A DNA stretch of 64,000 nt, taken from the NCBI GenBank assembly GCA_964246185.1, contig CAXTPP010000003.1, positions 7,194 through 71,193 on the forward strand. Reading direction: 5' to 3'. Below are positions 49,482 through 58,664 of this stretch, piece by piece; position 1 is the stretch's first letter; each line of letters opens with the position of its first letter. A program made the translations under genes and the position numbers. The notes beneath the pieces are model-generated. The model ran no database searches, was not told the DNA's origin, and was given only the letters and a program-made list of their open reading frames with translations. The stretch comes from LMUY01 sp964246185. Lineage in GTDB: Bacteria; Pseudomonadota; Alphaproteobacteria; Acetobacterales; Acetobacteraceae.

Positions 49482-52340
49482 ATGGACATGCAATCAGAGA
49501 CGGCCAACCCGCTTAAGTCGCTGGAGCAACTCGGCCAGTCGCCGTGGCTCGACTTCATCGAGCGCAAGTTCCTCGCCGAGGGCAAGCTGCAGGAGATGAT
49601 CGCGCGGGACGGCCTGAAGGGCATGACCTCCAACCCGTCCATCTTCGAGAAGGCGATGGGCCACGGCAGCAACTACGACGCCGGGTTCAAGGAACTTGCG
49701 GCGCACGGAGACATCGACGCGCAGAACATCTATGAGAGCCTGGCGATCGAGGACATACAACGCGCCGCGGATCTGCTACGCCCGGTGTACGACGCGACCA
49801 ACAAGGTCGATGGCTACGTCTCGCTCGAAGTCTCGCCCTATCTCGCCTTGCGGACGGACGACACCATCGCCGAGGCGCGGCGCCTGTGGAAGATGGTCGG
49901 GCGCGACAACCTCATGGTCAAGGTGCCTGGCACGGACCAGGGCACGCCCGCGATCAAGACGCTGATCGGCGATGGCATGAACATCAACGTCACGCTGCTG
50001 TTCAGCCAGCAGGCCTACAAGGACGTGGCCGAGGCGTTCATCGCCGGGCTGGAGAACTTCAAGTCCGCCGGCGGGGACGTGAGCCGGGTCGCCAGCGTCG
50101 CCAGCTTCTTCGTCAGCCGGATCGATTCGCAGATCGACAAGCAGATCGACGAACGGCTGAAGGTCGGCGGCACGGATGTGACGGATCTCAAGCGCGTCCG
50201 CGGCAAGGTCGCCATCGCCAACGCCAAGCTGGCCTACCAGCATTACCTGTCGCTGGAAGCCAGTGACCGCTGGAAAGCGCTGGCAGCCAAGGGCGCCATG
50301 CCGCAACGGCTGCTCTGGGCCAGTACGGGCACCAAGGACAAGGCGTACAGCGACGTGCTGTATGTCGAGGAGCTGATCGGGCGCGATACGGTCAACACCA
50401 TGCCGCCGGCGACCATGGATGCGTTCCGCGATCACGGCCACGCCAAGGAGGCGCTGACGGTAGGCGTGGAGGACGCGCGGGAGGTGCTGGCGACCGCCAA
50501 ACGGCTCGGCCTGAACCTCGACAAGGTGACGCACGACCTAGTGGAGGACGGCGTCAAGCAGTTCGCCAAGGCGGCGGACGACCTGCTGGGCGCTGTCGCC
50601 GCCAAGCGCACCGCCATGCTGGGCGACACGCTGGTCACCGTGCAGTCCAGCCTGCCGGAGGAAATGAAGCAGGCCGTGGACCAGAGCATCGAGGCCTGGC
50701 GCGAAAATGGCAAGCTGCGCGACCTCTGGGCCGGCGACGCGTCCGTCTGGACCGGAAAGGACGAAGCGAAGTGGCTTGCCTGGCTGCATGTCGTGGCCGA
50801 CCGGACGGCGGATTTGAAGCAGTTGCAGGCCTTCCAGGACGAGGTGCAGGCCGCTAACTTCACCGACGTCCTGCTGCTCGGCATGGGCGGCTCCAGCCTC
50901 GGGCCGGAGGTGTTCGCCGAAACGTTTGGCAAGCGCGGCGGCTTTCCCAGGCTGCATGTGCTGGACAGCACCGACCCTCAGCAAATCGCCGCCTTCGAGC
51001 AAAAAGTGACGCTGGCGACCACGCTGGTGATCGTGTCCAGCAAGTCAGGCGGCACGCTGGAGCCGAACATTTTGAAGGCGTATTTCTTCGAGGCCATGAA
51101 GAAAGCGGTTGGCGCAGACAAGGCCGCGCAGCATTTCGTCGCCATCACCGATCCGCATTCGCACATGCAGCAGGTCGCTGAGAAGGACGGCTTTCGGCGC
51201 ATCTTCTACGGTGACCCGGCGATCGGCGGCCGCTACTCCGTGCTGTCCAACTTCGGCCTGGTTCCGGCCGCCGCCATGGGCCTGGACCTGACGCAGTTAC
51301 TGCACTCCGCCTCCCTCATGGTCCGCGCCTGCGCCGCCGGCACGCCGCCGTTGCAGAACCCTGGCGTGCAGCTCGGCACCGTGATCGGCACTGGCGCCAC
51401 GCATGCTAGGGATAAGGTGACCATCGTTGCCTCGCCCCATTTGCACGATGTGGGCGCTTGGCTCGAGCAGCTGCTGGCGGAGAGCACCGGCAAGCAGGGC
51501 CACGGCATCGTCCCGATCGACGCCGAGCCGCTGACCGATGCGTCGTCGTACGGCAATGACCGCGTGTTCGCATACCTCCGCCTGCGCGACGCGCCGGACC
51601 CGACGCAGGAAAAGGCGATCATGGCGCTGGAGAAGGCCGGGCAGCCGGTCATCCGCGTGGAGCTGGCCAACACGCTGCAGCTTGGCCAGGTGTTCTTCCT
51701 GTGGGAGTTCGCGACGGCGGTGGCCGGCTCGATCATCGGCATCGACCCGTTCGACCAGCCGGACGTGGAGGCCAGCAAGATCGAGACCAAGAAGCTGACC
51801 AGCGCCTACAACGACAGTGGCAAGCTGCCGGACGAGTCCCCGTTCCTGACCGACGGCGCGATCCAGCTGTTCAGCGATGCCAAGAACGCTGAGGAGCTGG
51901 GCAAGGCGGGAACGACCCTGAACGCCGTCATGAAGGCACATCTCGGTCGGCTCGCGGCGGGGGACTACGCCGCTCTGCTCGCCTATGTCGAGCGGACGCC
52001 GGAGCGCATCGCGATGCTGCAAACCGTGCGGACCAGGATACGCGATGCAAAGCATGTCGCCACGGTGGCGGAGTTCGGGCCGCGCTTCCTGCACTCGACG
52101 GGGCAGACCTATAAGGGTGGGCCTAACAGCGGTGTGTTCACCCAGATCACCGCCGACGACAGGGCTGACCTGGCTGTGCCGGGTGAGCGCTACACCTTCA
52201 GCATCGTCAAGGCGGCACAGGCGCGGGGCGACTTCGACGTGCTGGCCGAGCGTGGGCGGCGCGCGTTGCGGGTGCACATCACCGGGGATTTAGAAACAGG
52301 GCTGAAAACCTTGGCGAAAGCTATCGAAGAGGCAGTTTAG
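49482..52340 (+). CDS. tal-pgi: Bifunctional transaldolase / glucose-6-phosphate isomerase
   Basis: A 952-residue fusion. Residues 1-370 are transaldolase, with the Schiff-base Lys near 146 in NLMVKVPGTDQG and TSNPSIFEKAM near the start. About 400-952 is phosphoglucose isomerase, with VIVSSKSGGTLEPN near 519 and SVLSNFGLVPAAAMG. It links the non-oxidative pentose-phosphate pathway to glucose-6-phosphate in one polypeptide. This fusion is known in Gluconobacter and other Acetobacteraceae, and supports the taxonomic guess. GGAG stands eight bases before the ATG. Confidence 0.96.
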   Translation: MDMQSETANPLKSLEQLGQSPWLDFIERKFLAEGKLQEMIARDGLKGMTSNPSIFEKAMGHGSNYDAGFKELAAHGDIDAQNIYESLAIEDIQRAADLLRPVYDATNKVDGYVSLEVSPYLALRTDDTIAEARRLWKMVGRDNLMVKVPGTDQGTPAIKTLIGDGMNINVTLLFSQQAYKDVAEAFIAGLENFKSAGGDVSRVASVASFFVSRIDSQIDKQIDERLKVGGTDVTDLKRVRGKVAIANAKLAYQHYLSLEASDRWKALAAKGAMPQRLLWASTGTKDKAYSDVLYVEELIGRDTVNTMPPATMDAFRDHGHAKEALTVGVEDAREVLATAKRLGLNLDKVTHDLVEDGVKQFAKAADDLLGAVAAKRTAMLGDTLVTVQSSLPEEMKQAVDQSIEAWRENGKLRDLWAGDASVWTGKDEAKWLAWLHVVADRTADLKQLQAFQDEVQAANFTDVLLLGMGGSSLGPEVFAETFGKRGGFPRLHVLDSTDPQQIAAFEQKVTLATTLVIVSSKSGGTLEPNILKAYFFEAMKKAVGADKAAQHFVAITDPHSHMQQVAEKDGFRRIFYGDPAIGGRYSVLSNFGLVPAAAMGLDLTQLLHSASLMVRACAAGTPPLQNPGVQLGTVIGTGATHARDKVTIVASPHLHDVGAWLEQLLAESTGKQGHGIVPIDAEPLTDASSYGNDRVFAYLRLRDAPDPTQEKAIMALEKAGQPVIRVELANTLQLGQVFFLWEFATAVAGSIIGIDPFDQPDVEASKIETKKLTSAYNDSGKLPDESPFLTDGAIQLFSDAKNAEELGKAGTTLNAVMKAHLGRLAAGDYAALLAYVERTPERIAMLQTVRTRIRDAKHVATVAEFGPRFLHSTGQTYKGGPNSGVFTQITADDRADLAVPGERYTFSIVKAAQARGDFDVLAERGRRALRVHITGDLETGLKTLAKAIEEAV

Positions 52341-52455
52341 GGCCAGGGCGCTGCCCTACGCCCGGCAAGGAACAGTTGTCTCCTACACTCCTTACATTAG
52401 GGGTGAAGTGGATGGCTATCCCCTTCCGGGGACAGGGGCAGAGCCCCTGATAGAT
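52341..52455. repeat. Dispersed palindromic repeat between tal-pgi and gnd
   Basis: This is a second copy of the repeat found between rpoB and rpoC. It begins GGCCAGGGCGCTGCCCT and continues CCCGGCAAGGAACAG. It ends with a perfect seven-base stem CAGGGGC-AGA-GCCCCTG. The two copies run in the same orientation in the window but opposite relative to their operons. Lying inside the pentose-phosphate operon, it could modulate transcript stability or partial termination. Confidence 0.75.
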
Positions 52456-52475
52456 TGCGTTTCAGGAGCAACAGC

Positions 52476-53453
52476 ATGAAACTCGGCGTGATCGGCATGG
52501 GCCGCATGGGCGGCAACATCAGCCTTCGCCTCATGAAGCACGGCCACGAATGCGTGGTCTATGACAACAGCGAGAAAGCCGTGGACAGCATCGCCGAGAA
52601 AGGTGCCGCCAAGTCCACTGGCTTGGCTGACATGGTCAAGCAGCTCTCCTCGCCGCGCATCTTGTGGGTCATGCTGCCCTCAGGCAAGGTCACCGAGGAT
52701 ACGGTGCACGCCTTGGGCGAGATGATGGATCGCGGCGACATCATCATCGACGGCGGCAACTCCATGTACAAGGACGATATCCGCCGCGCCGCCGCCTTGC
52801 GCGAAAAGGGCATCGTATACGTGGACGTCGGCACGTCCGGCGGGGTGTGGGGCTTGCAGCGCGGCTACTGCATGATGATCGGCGGCGAGGACGACACGGT
52901 GAAGTACCTTGACCCGATCCTGTCGGCCCTGGCGCCGGGCATGGGCGAGATAGACCGAACGCCGGGCCGTGAAGGCCGCAACCCGACGGCGGAGCAGGGC
53001 TACTTGCATTGCGGACCGGCCGGTTCCGGGCATTTCGTCAAGATGGTGCACAACGGCATCGAGTATGGGATGATGCAGGCCTACGCCGAGGGTTTTGACA
53101 TCCTCAAGAACAAGGACAGCCACGAACTGCCGGAGCACGAGCGGTTCAGCCTCAACATGGGCGACATCGCGGAAGTCTGGCGCCGTGGGTCCGTGGTGTC
53201 CTCCTGGCTGCTGGACCTGACGGCCTCCGCGCTGGCGACGGACGAGAAGCTGGAGAAGTTCAGCGGCGATGTGTCAGACAGTGGCGAGGGCCGCTGGACG
53301 ATCGACGCGGCCGTGGAGGAGGCGGTGCCGGTCCCGGTGCTGGCCGCATCCCTGTTCGCCCGGTTCCGCTCGCGGCAAAGCCATACCTTCGGCGAGAAGA
53401 TGCTGTCCGCCATGCGGTTCGGCTTTGGCGGCCATGTCGAGCCGAAAGCCTGA
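52476..53453 (+). CDS. gnd: 6-phosphogluconate dehydrogenase, decarboxylating (short GndA type)
   Basis: A 325-residue enzyme converting 6-phosphogluconate to ribulose-5-phosphate and CO2. GVIGMGRMGGN is the cofactor motif; IIDGGNSMY, GTSGGVWGLQRGYCMMIGG and CGPAGSGHFVKMVHNGIEY are substrate-site blocks. The length is that of the short form found in acetic acid bacteria and Bacillus YqeC, often NAD-preferring, rather than the 470-residue NADP form. CAGGAG lies eight bases before the ATG. Confidence 0.95.
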   Translation: MKLGVIGMGRMGGNISLRLMKHGHECVVYDNSEKAVDSIAEKGAAKSTGLADMVKQLSSPRILWVMLPSGKVTEDTVHALGEMMDRGDIIIDGGNSMYKDDIRRAAALREKGIVYVDVGTSGGVWGLQRGYCMMIGGEDDTVKYLDPILSALAPGMGEIDRTPGREGRNPTAEQGYLHCGPAGSGHFVKMVHNGIEYGMMQAYAEGFDILKNKDSHELPEHERFSLNMGDIAEVWRRGSVVSSWLLDLTASALATDEKLEKFSGDVSDSGEGRWTIDAAVEEAVPVPVLAASLFARFRSRQSHTFGEKMLSAMRFGFGGHVEPKA

Positions 53454-53456
53454 CCG

Positions 53457-55001
53457 ATGGACGGAACCGCGCACGTCATCGGCGACACGCAGGCGCTCGC
53501 CAAGACGGCCAGGCCCGCACCTGCTTGCACCATGGTCATCTTCGGCGCCAATGGTGACTTGACCAAACGGCTGCTGATGCCTGCCCTGTACAACCTCTCT
53601 GGCGCCAAGCTGCTCGATGATGGTTTTTCCATCATGGGCGTCGACCGCGAAGACGGCTCGGATGGTGACTTTCAGGGCCGGCAGAAGGCGATGATGCAGA
53701 GCTTCACCCCTGCTGCAGGAGGCGAGTTCGCAGAAAGCAGCCTGAACGCGGAGTGGTGGGGCTGGCTGGAGCAGCGGCTGCACTACATGGCCGGCGACTT
53801 CACCAAGCCTGAGACCTTCCATGCCTTGGCTGACCAGCTAGAGGATGGCAACGCGGTTTTCTACCTCGCCGTCGCAGATCGGTTCTTCGGCGGCATCATC
53901 GACATGCTGCACGAAGCTGGGCTGACGAAGGAGACGGAAACGACGTTCCGCCGCGTCGTGATCGAGAAGCCGTTTGGCCATGACCTGCAATCCGCGCAGG
54001 AGCTGAACGCGCACATCCTGTCCGAACTGAACGAAAAGCAGATTTACCGGATCGACCATTTCCTGGGCAAGGAAACGGTGCAAAACATCATGGCGCTGCG
54101 TTTCGCCAACGGCTTTTTCGAACCACTGTGGAACCGTGACCATATCGACCATGTCGAGATTTCCGCGGCCGAGACGGTGGGTGTGGAGAAGCGCGGCAAG
54201 TTCTACGAGGTCACAGGCGCGCTGCGCGACATGGTGCCTAACCACATGTTCCAGCTGATGTCGATGATCGCCATGGAGCCGCCTAATTCGTTCGATGCCG
54301 ATGCGGTCCGCAGCGAGAAGGCCAAGGTGATCCAGGCAATCCATCCGATGTCGGTGGAAGACGTGAGGCGCAACGTCGTGCGCGGACAGTATGCTGCCGG
54401 GTCGATGCAGGGGCTTGGAGAGGTCAAGGGATATGCCGATGAGCCGGATGTGGCATCCGACTCCAAGGTGGAAACCTACGTGGCGCTCAAGCTGCTGATC
54501 GACAACTGGCGCTGGGCAGGGGTGCCGTTCTATCTGCGGACCGGCAAGCACATGGCCGCGCGCAAGACGGAGATCGCGGTCTACTTCAAGCAGGCGCCAT
54601 TCGCGATGTTCCGTGACACGCCTGTGGAGAAGCTCGCTCCCAACGTGCTGATGCTTCACCTGCAGCCGCACGAGGGCATCTCCCTGTATTTCAGCGCCAA
54701 GCAGCCTGGCCAGACCGTCGTGCTGGAGCCAGTGCGAATGGACTTCAAATACGAGGACTATTTCGAGCTGAAGCCATCCACCGGCTATGAGACGCTGATC
54801 TACGACGTGCTGGTTGGCGACCCCACGCTGTTCAACCGGGCCGACAACATCGAGGCTGGATGGCAGGTCGTGCAGCCCGTGCTGGATGCGGTGGCGAACG
54901 GCCAGGATGCAGTCCATCCCTATGCGGCAGGGTCCAATGGCCCCGAGGCGGCAGACGATTTGCTGGCGCGCGACGGCCGGCAGTGGCGCAAGCTCGGCTG
55001 A
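53457..55001 (+). CDS. zwf: Glucose-6-phosphate 1-dehydrogenase
   Basis: A 514-residue enzyme for the first oxidative step, producing 6-phosphogluconolactone and NADPH. IFGANGDLTKRLL binds the cofactor, VIEKPFGHDL and RIDHFLGKETVQN (about residue 198) carry the catalytic His and Lys, and the C-terminal dimer domain is complete. It begins three bases after the gnd stop. Its TGA overlaps the ATG of the first HAD gene. Confidence 0.97.
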   Translation: MDGTAHVIGDTQALAKTARPAPACTMVIFGANGDLTKRLLMPALYNLSGAKLLDDGFSIMGVDREDGSDGDFQGRQKAMMQSFTPAAGGEFAESSLNAEWWGWLEQRLHYMAGDFTKPETFHALADQLEDGNAVFYLAVADRFFGGIIDMLHEAGLTKETETTFRRVVIEKPFGHDLQSAQELNAHILSELNEKQIYRIDHFLGKETVQNIMALRFANGFFEPLWNRDHIDHVEISAAETVGVEKRGKFYEVTGALRDMVPNHMFQLMSMIAMEPPNSFDADAVRSEKAKVIQAIHPMSVEDVRRNVVRGQYAAGSMQGLGEVKGYADEPDVASDSKVETYVALKLLIDNWRWAGVPFYLRTGKHMAARKTEIAVYFKQAPFAMFRDTPVEKLAPNVLMLHLQPHEGISLYFSAKQPGQTVVLEPVRMDFKYEDYFELKPSTGYETLIYDVLVGDPTLFNRADNIEAGWQVVQPVLDAVANGQDAVHPYAAGSNGPEAADDLLARDGRQWRKLG

Positions 55002-55807
55002 TGGCGATCAAGCTCGTCGTATCGGACGTGGACGGCACCATGGTCACCACCGACAAGGTGCTGACTCCTGCGACCATTGATGCCGCACATCAATTGCGCC
55101 AAGCCGGCATCCACCTCGCGCTCGTCAGCAGCCGGCCCCCGCGGGGCATGGCGTTCCTCACCATGGACCTTGGGTTGACCGGCCCGCTCGGCGGCTTCAA
55201 CGGCGGCCTCATCCTGAGTCCGGAAGGAAGCGTGATCGAAGAGCTGTTCGTCCCGGAAGCTGCGGTGCGGACCAGCCTGGCCATGTTCGAGCGGCGTGGG
55301 GTGTCTGCGTGGCTGTTTGCCGACAACCAGTGGATCATCAAGGATCTTGCAGGCGATTACGTTCACAAGGAGCGGCATACTGTTCGGTTTGAACCAACGG
55401 TGGTTGAGGATTTCGAGCCGTTTCTGGCCCGGTGCGGCAAAGTCGTCGCCGCATCCGCCCGGTTCGATGCCCTGGCCGAATGCGAAACGGAATTGCAAGG
55501 CCTACTTGGGCACACCGCGAACGCGCACCGGTCGCAGCAATACTATCTCGACGTGACCAACCCCGCTGCGGACAAGGGCACTGCTGCCAACGCCTTCGCA
55601 AAATGGTATGGCCTCGATGTCTCAGAGATATGTGCCATCGGAGACCAGCAAAACGACGTGCCGATGTTCCGCGTCGCTGGGCATAGCATCGCGATGGGCA
55701 ACGCGCCGCCCGCCGTGGCAGCGCAGGCCAAGCATCGCACTGCGTCCAATGAGCAGGATGGCTGGGCTGCGGCGATCCACCAGTTCGTGCTGCCCCAGTG
55801 TGATTAG
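55001..55807 (+). CDS. HAD superfamily phosphatase, Cof-type (first of a pair)
   Basis: A 268-residue cytoplasmic phosphatase. Motif I SDVDGTMVTTD holds the nucleophile Asp (residue 9). SSRPPRGM corresponds to motif II, and the conserved Lys is in NPAADKGTAANAF. IGDQQNDVPMFRVAGHSIAMGNA gives motif IV. The C2B cap between residues 80 and 190 decides the substrate and cannot be read. The start overlaps the zwf stop (TGATG). Its place between zwf and pgl suggests hydrolysis of a sugar phosphate that arises in the pathway. Confidence 0.88.
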   Translation: MAIKLVVSDVDGTMVTTDKVLTPATIDAAHQLRQAGIHLALVSSRPPRGMAFLTMDLGLTGPLGGFNGGLILSPEGSVIEELFVPEAAVRTSLAMFERRGVSAWLFADNQWIIKDLAGDYVHKERHTVRFEPTVVEDFEPFLARCGKVVAASARFDALAECETELQGLLGHTANAHRSQQYYLDVTNPAADKGTAANAFAKWYGLDVSEICAIGDQQNDVPMFRVAGHSIAMGNAPPAVAAQAKHRTASNEQDGWAAAIHQFVLPQCD

Positions 55808-55816
55808 GAAAACTTC

Positions 55817-56647
55817 ATGCCGCGGCCCCGCCCCGACAAGATCAGCCTTTTGCTGGCCGACGTGGATGGCACGTTGGTCACCAAAGAGAAGCTGCTGACC
55901 GAACGCGCCCAGAAAGCCGTGCGCGACATGGCAGCGGCCGGCATCCAGTTTGCCGTCACCAGCGGGCGTCCGCCAAAGGGGATGGCGATGCTGATCGAGC
56001 CGCTGCGGATCACCACGCCGGTCGCAGGGTTCAATGGCGGCCTGTTTGTCAGGCCCGGCATGGAAATCATCGAAAGCCGTACCCTCGACCCGGCGGCTGC
56101 CAAGCAGGCCGTCGCGCTGATCGAGCAAGGCGGGTTGGACGTGTGGGTCTACGCCGGAGACGATTGGCTGGTGCGCGACATGGACGCGCCGCACCGGGAA
56201 CGCGAACAACAGACCGTCCGCTTTCCGCCCAAAGTGGTCGAGGCGTTCACCGAGGAGCACCTGAAGGCCGCCGTCAAGATCACCGGCGTCAGCGACGAAC
56301 TGGAGAAAGTTGCCGCTTGCGAGAAGGCGGTGCAGCAGGCGTTGGGCAAGACGGCCTCCGCCGCGCGCTCGCAGCCCTACTACCTGGACGTGACGCATCC
56401 GGAGGCCAACAAGGGCTTCGTGCTGAACTATCTGTCGCGCACGTTGGGCATTCCCGCCGGGGAGATCGCCACCATCGGGGACATGCCGAACGACGTGCTG
56501 ATGTTCACGCCGAGCGGCTTTGCCATCGCCATGGGCCAGTCCAGCGACGAGGTGAAGGCCCAGGCGGATGGCGTGACCGACAGCTACGAGGACGAAGGAT
56601 TTGCCAAAGCCGTCGAGCGCTTCGTGCTCGGCCGGGGTCAGGCATGA
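55817..56647 (+). CDS. HAD superfamily phosphatase, Cof-type (second of a pair)
   Basis: A 276-residue paralogue of the preceding protein, sharing DVDGT, TSGRPPKGMAMLIEPL, FNGGL, YYLDVTHPEANKGF and IGDMPNDVLMF. The pair probably came from a tandem duplication, and the caps have since diverged. It begins nine bases after the first gene and its stop overlaps the pgl ATG. The substrate is unknown. Conservation of the motifs suggests that both copies are active. Confidence 0.88.
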   Translation: MPRPRPDKISLLLADVDGTLVTKEKLLTERAQKAVRDMAAAGIQFAVTSGRPPKGMAMLIEPLRITTPVAGFNGGLFVRPGMEIIESRTLDPAAAKQAVALIEQGGLDVWVYAGDDWLVRDMDAPHREREQQTVRFPPKVVEAFTEEHLKAAVKITGVSDELEKVAACEKAVQQALGKTASAARSQPYYLDVTHPEANKGFVLNYLSRTLGIPAGEIATIGDMPNDVLMFTPSGFAIAMGQSSDEVKAQADGVTDSYEDEGFAKAVERFVLGRGQA

Positions 56648-57357
56648 ACGGAACGCTGGACGTGCAGGCCGACGGCGCAGCGGTCGCGCGCCGGACTGCC
56701 GATTGGGTGCTGGAACGTGCGCTGGCAACGCCGGGCCGCTTCGCCTGGTGCCTCTCCGGCGGCTCGACCCCGAAAGCCACCTACATGCTGCTTGCGCAAG
56801 AACCCTACCGCAACCGGTTCCCGTGGGACCGCACGCACGTCTTCTTCGGCGACGAGCGTTTCGTGCCGCCCGACCATCCGGACAGCAACTACCGCATGGC
56901 GCGCGAGGCGATGCTGTCCCATGTGCCGCTTCCGGGCGCGCAGGTGCATCCGTGGCAGACCGACGGCGATCCGGAGCACGCTGCCCTGCACTACGCCGAC
57001 ACGCTCAAGCGTTTCTACGGCGCCGACGCGCTGGACCCGGCGCGCCCGCTGTTCGATGTCATGTTGCTGGGCCTCGGCGAGGATGGCCACACCGCGTCCC
57101 TGTTCCCCGGCGTGGCCGCGCTGGGCGAGCGCACGGCATGGACTGCTGCCGTGATCGGCGCGAAACCGGAGCCGCGGCTGACGCTGACCTATCCCGTGCT
57201 GGACAGCTGCCGCGCCGTAGCCTTCCTGGCAGCCGGGGCAGGCAAGCGCGACATCCTGGCCCGGGCGCTTGCCGGGGACACGGCCCTGCCCGCCGTCGGC
57301 GTGCATCCGGTGGGCGAGCTGCACTGGTTCACCGACAAGGCGGCTGCCCCGATATGA
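56644..57357 (+). CDS. pgl: 6-phosphogluconolactonase
   Basis: A 237-residue enzyme hydrolysing 6-phosphogluconolactone to 6-phosphogluconate. It shows CLSGGSTPKATYMLL, VFFGDERFVPPDHPDSNY and LLGLGEDGHTASLFPG, the signature blocks of the NagB/Pgl family. The ATG overlaps the stop of the second HAD gene, and its TGA overlaps the rpiA ATG, so translation is coupled along the operon. Confidence 0.96.
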   Translation: MNGTLDVQADGAAVARRTADWVLERALATPGRFAWCLSGGSTPKATYMLLAQEPYRNRFPWDRTHVFFGDERFVPPDHPDSNYRMAREAMLSHVPLPGAQVHPWQTDGDPEHAALHYADTLKRFYGADALDPARPLFDVMLLGLGEDGHTASLFPGVAALGERTAWTAAVIGAKPEPRLTLTYPVLDSCRAVAFLAAGAGKRDILARALAGDTALPAVGVHPVGELHWFTDKAAAPI

Positions 57358-58046
57358 CAACCGACCCGCAGGCCGCCTTGAAGCGCGAGGCCGCCGAAGC
57401 CGCGGCGGCGCTGGTCGAGGACGGCATGGCGGTGGGCCTCGGCACCGGGTCTACCGCGGCCTTCGCCATCGCCCGGCTGATCGAGCGCGTGCGGGACGGG
57501 CTGCGGATCACCGCCGTACCCACCTCCGAGCGCAGCGCGGCACAGGCTCGGGAGGGTGGCATCACGCTGGTGGAACTAGGCCGCCGCACCCGGCTCGACC
57601 TGACGATAGACGGCGCGGATGCGGTGGAAGCGGGGTCGCTGAACCTCGTGAAGGGCTTAGGCGGCGCCTTGCTGCGCGAGAAGATGGTGGCGCAGGCGAG
57701 CGCCAAGCTGCTGATTGTGGTGGACGGCAGCAAGCTCGCCGACCGGCTGGGCATGACTTCGCTGATTCCCGTCGAGGTGACGCCGTTCGCCTGGGAAGCC
57801 ACCGCCGGGCAGATCGAGGACATCGGCGGTCTGCCGTCCTTGCGACTGGCCTCAGCAGGCGCGCCCTACCGCACGGATGGCGGCAATTTCATCCTGGATT
57901 GCCACATGGCCCCCATCGCTGACCCGGCGGCGATGGACTCCACCCTGCAAGCCATCGTCGGCGTGATCGAGACCGGGCTGTTCATCGGCCGCACCACCAC
58001 GGTGTTCGTGGCCGACCCAGGCGGGGTGCGGACGCTCACGCGATGA
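57354..58046 (+). CDS. rpiA: Ribose-5-phosphate isomerase A
   Basis: A 230-residue isomerase interconverting ribose-5-phosphate and ribulose-5-phosphate. GLGTGSTAAFAI, TIDGADAVE (catalytic Asp residues), KGLGGALLREKMVA (catalytic Lys) and FILDCH are all in place. It overlaps pgl before it and gntK after it by four bases each. Confidence 0.96.
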   Translation: MTTDPQAALKREAAEAAAALVEDGMAVGLGTGSTAAFAIARLIERVRDGLRITAVPTSERSAAQAREGGITLVELGRRTRLDLTIDGADAVEAGSLNLVKGLGGALLREKMVAQASAKLLIVVDGSKLADRLGMTSLIPVEVTPFAWEATAGQIEDIGGLPSLRLASAGAPYRTDGGNFILDCHMAPIADPAAMDSTLQAIVGVIETGLFIGRTTTVFVADPGGVRTLTR

Positions 58047-58543
58047 GCCGGGTGGTCGTGGTCATGGGCGTCTCCGGCTCCGGCAAGACGACGGTGGCGG
58101 AACGGGTGGCTGCCCAGCTCGGCTGGATGTTCCAGGAAGGCGACCGGCTGCACCCGGTGGCGAACCGCGAGAAGATGGCGGCCGGCGTTCCGTTGACGGA
58201 CGAGGACCGCGCGCCCTGGCTGGACATCATCGCGCGCTGGATCGACTCGAACCTGCGCGCCGGGCAGGATGCCATCATAACCTGCTCCGCCCTGCGCCGC
58301 GCCTACCGCGAGCGCATCGGCAACGGCAAGCCCGGCGTGCAGGTCGTCTATCTGCACGGCGCCCGCCAGGTGCTGGAGGAGCATGTCCACAGCCGCCATC
58401 ACGAGTTCATGCCGCCGGCGCTGCTGGAAAGCCAGCTGGCCACGCTGGAGGAACCGGCGGCGGACGAGGGTGTGATCGAGGTGGACGTGGGGAACAGCGT
58501 GGAGCGGACGGTGGCCGCGGTGGTGGGGCTGTTGCAGCAATAG
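58043..58543 (+). CDS. gntK: Gluconokinase
   Basis: A 166-residue P-loop kinase phosphorylating gluconate to 6-phosphogluconate. The Walker A motif is GVSGSGKTT (residues 9-17). EGDRLHPVANREKMAAGVPL and CSALRRAYRERI are diagnostic of the GntK family. As the last gene of the operon it brings gluconate from outside, or from periplasmic glucose oxidation, into the pathway. No clear terminator follows. Confidence 0.96.
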   Translation: MSRVVVVMGVSGSGKTTVAERVAAQLGWMFQEGDRLHPVANREKMAAGVPLTDEDRAPWLDIIARWIDSNLRAGQDAIITCSALRRAYRERIGNGKPGVQVVYLHGARQVLEEHVHSRHHEFMPPALLESQLATLEEPAADEGVIEVDVGNSVERTVAAVVGLLQQ

Positions 58544-58664
58544 GAAGCTTGTCTTGCCATGCCGGAGCGATGGAATGAGCGAGGCAAGGCGTGTTCAGCA
58601 CTCGTCGGGGTCCAAAAGCAGTTTTGACACTTACCATCTGCTCACTGCTCCTGCTCAGACCTGA
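58544..58664. other. Intergenic region with an inverted repeat, no gene seen
   Basis: After gntK there is CTTGCC...GGCAAG, a six-base inverted repeat spaced by 24 bases, followed by AT-richer sequence (AAAAGCAGTTTTGACAC). I see no reading frame or tRNA. It may be the worn edge of the pseudogene region or a remnant of a mobile repeat. Confidence 0.3.

Noticed and set aside
47547..49493. A 648-codon open frame opposite the transketolase gene
   Set aside because: It is a shadow of tkt with no recognisable domain and no ribosome-binding site.
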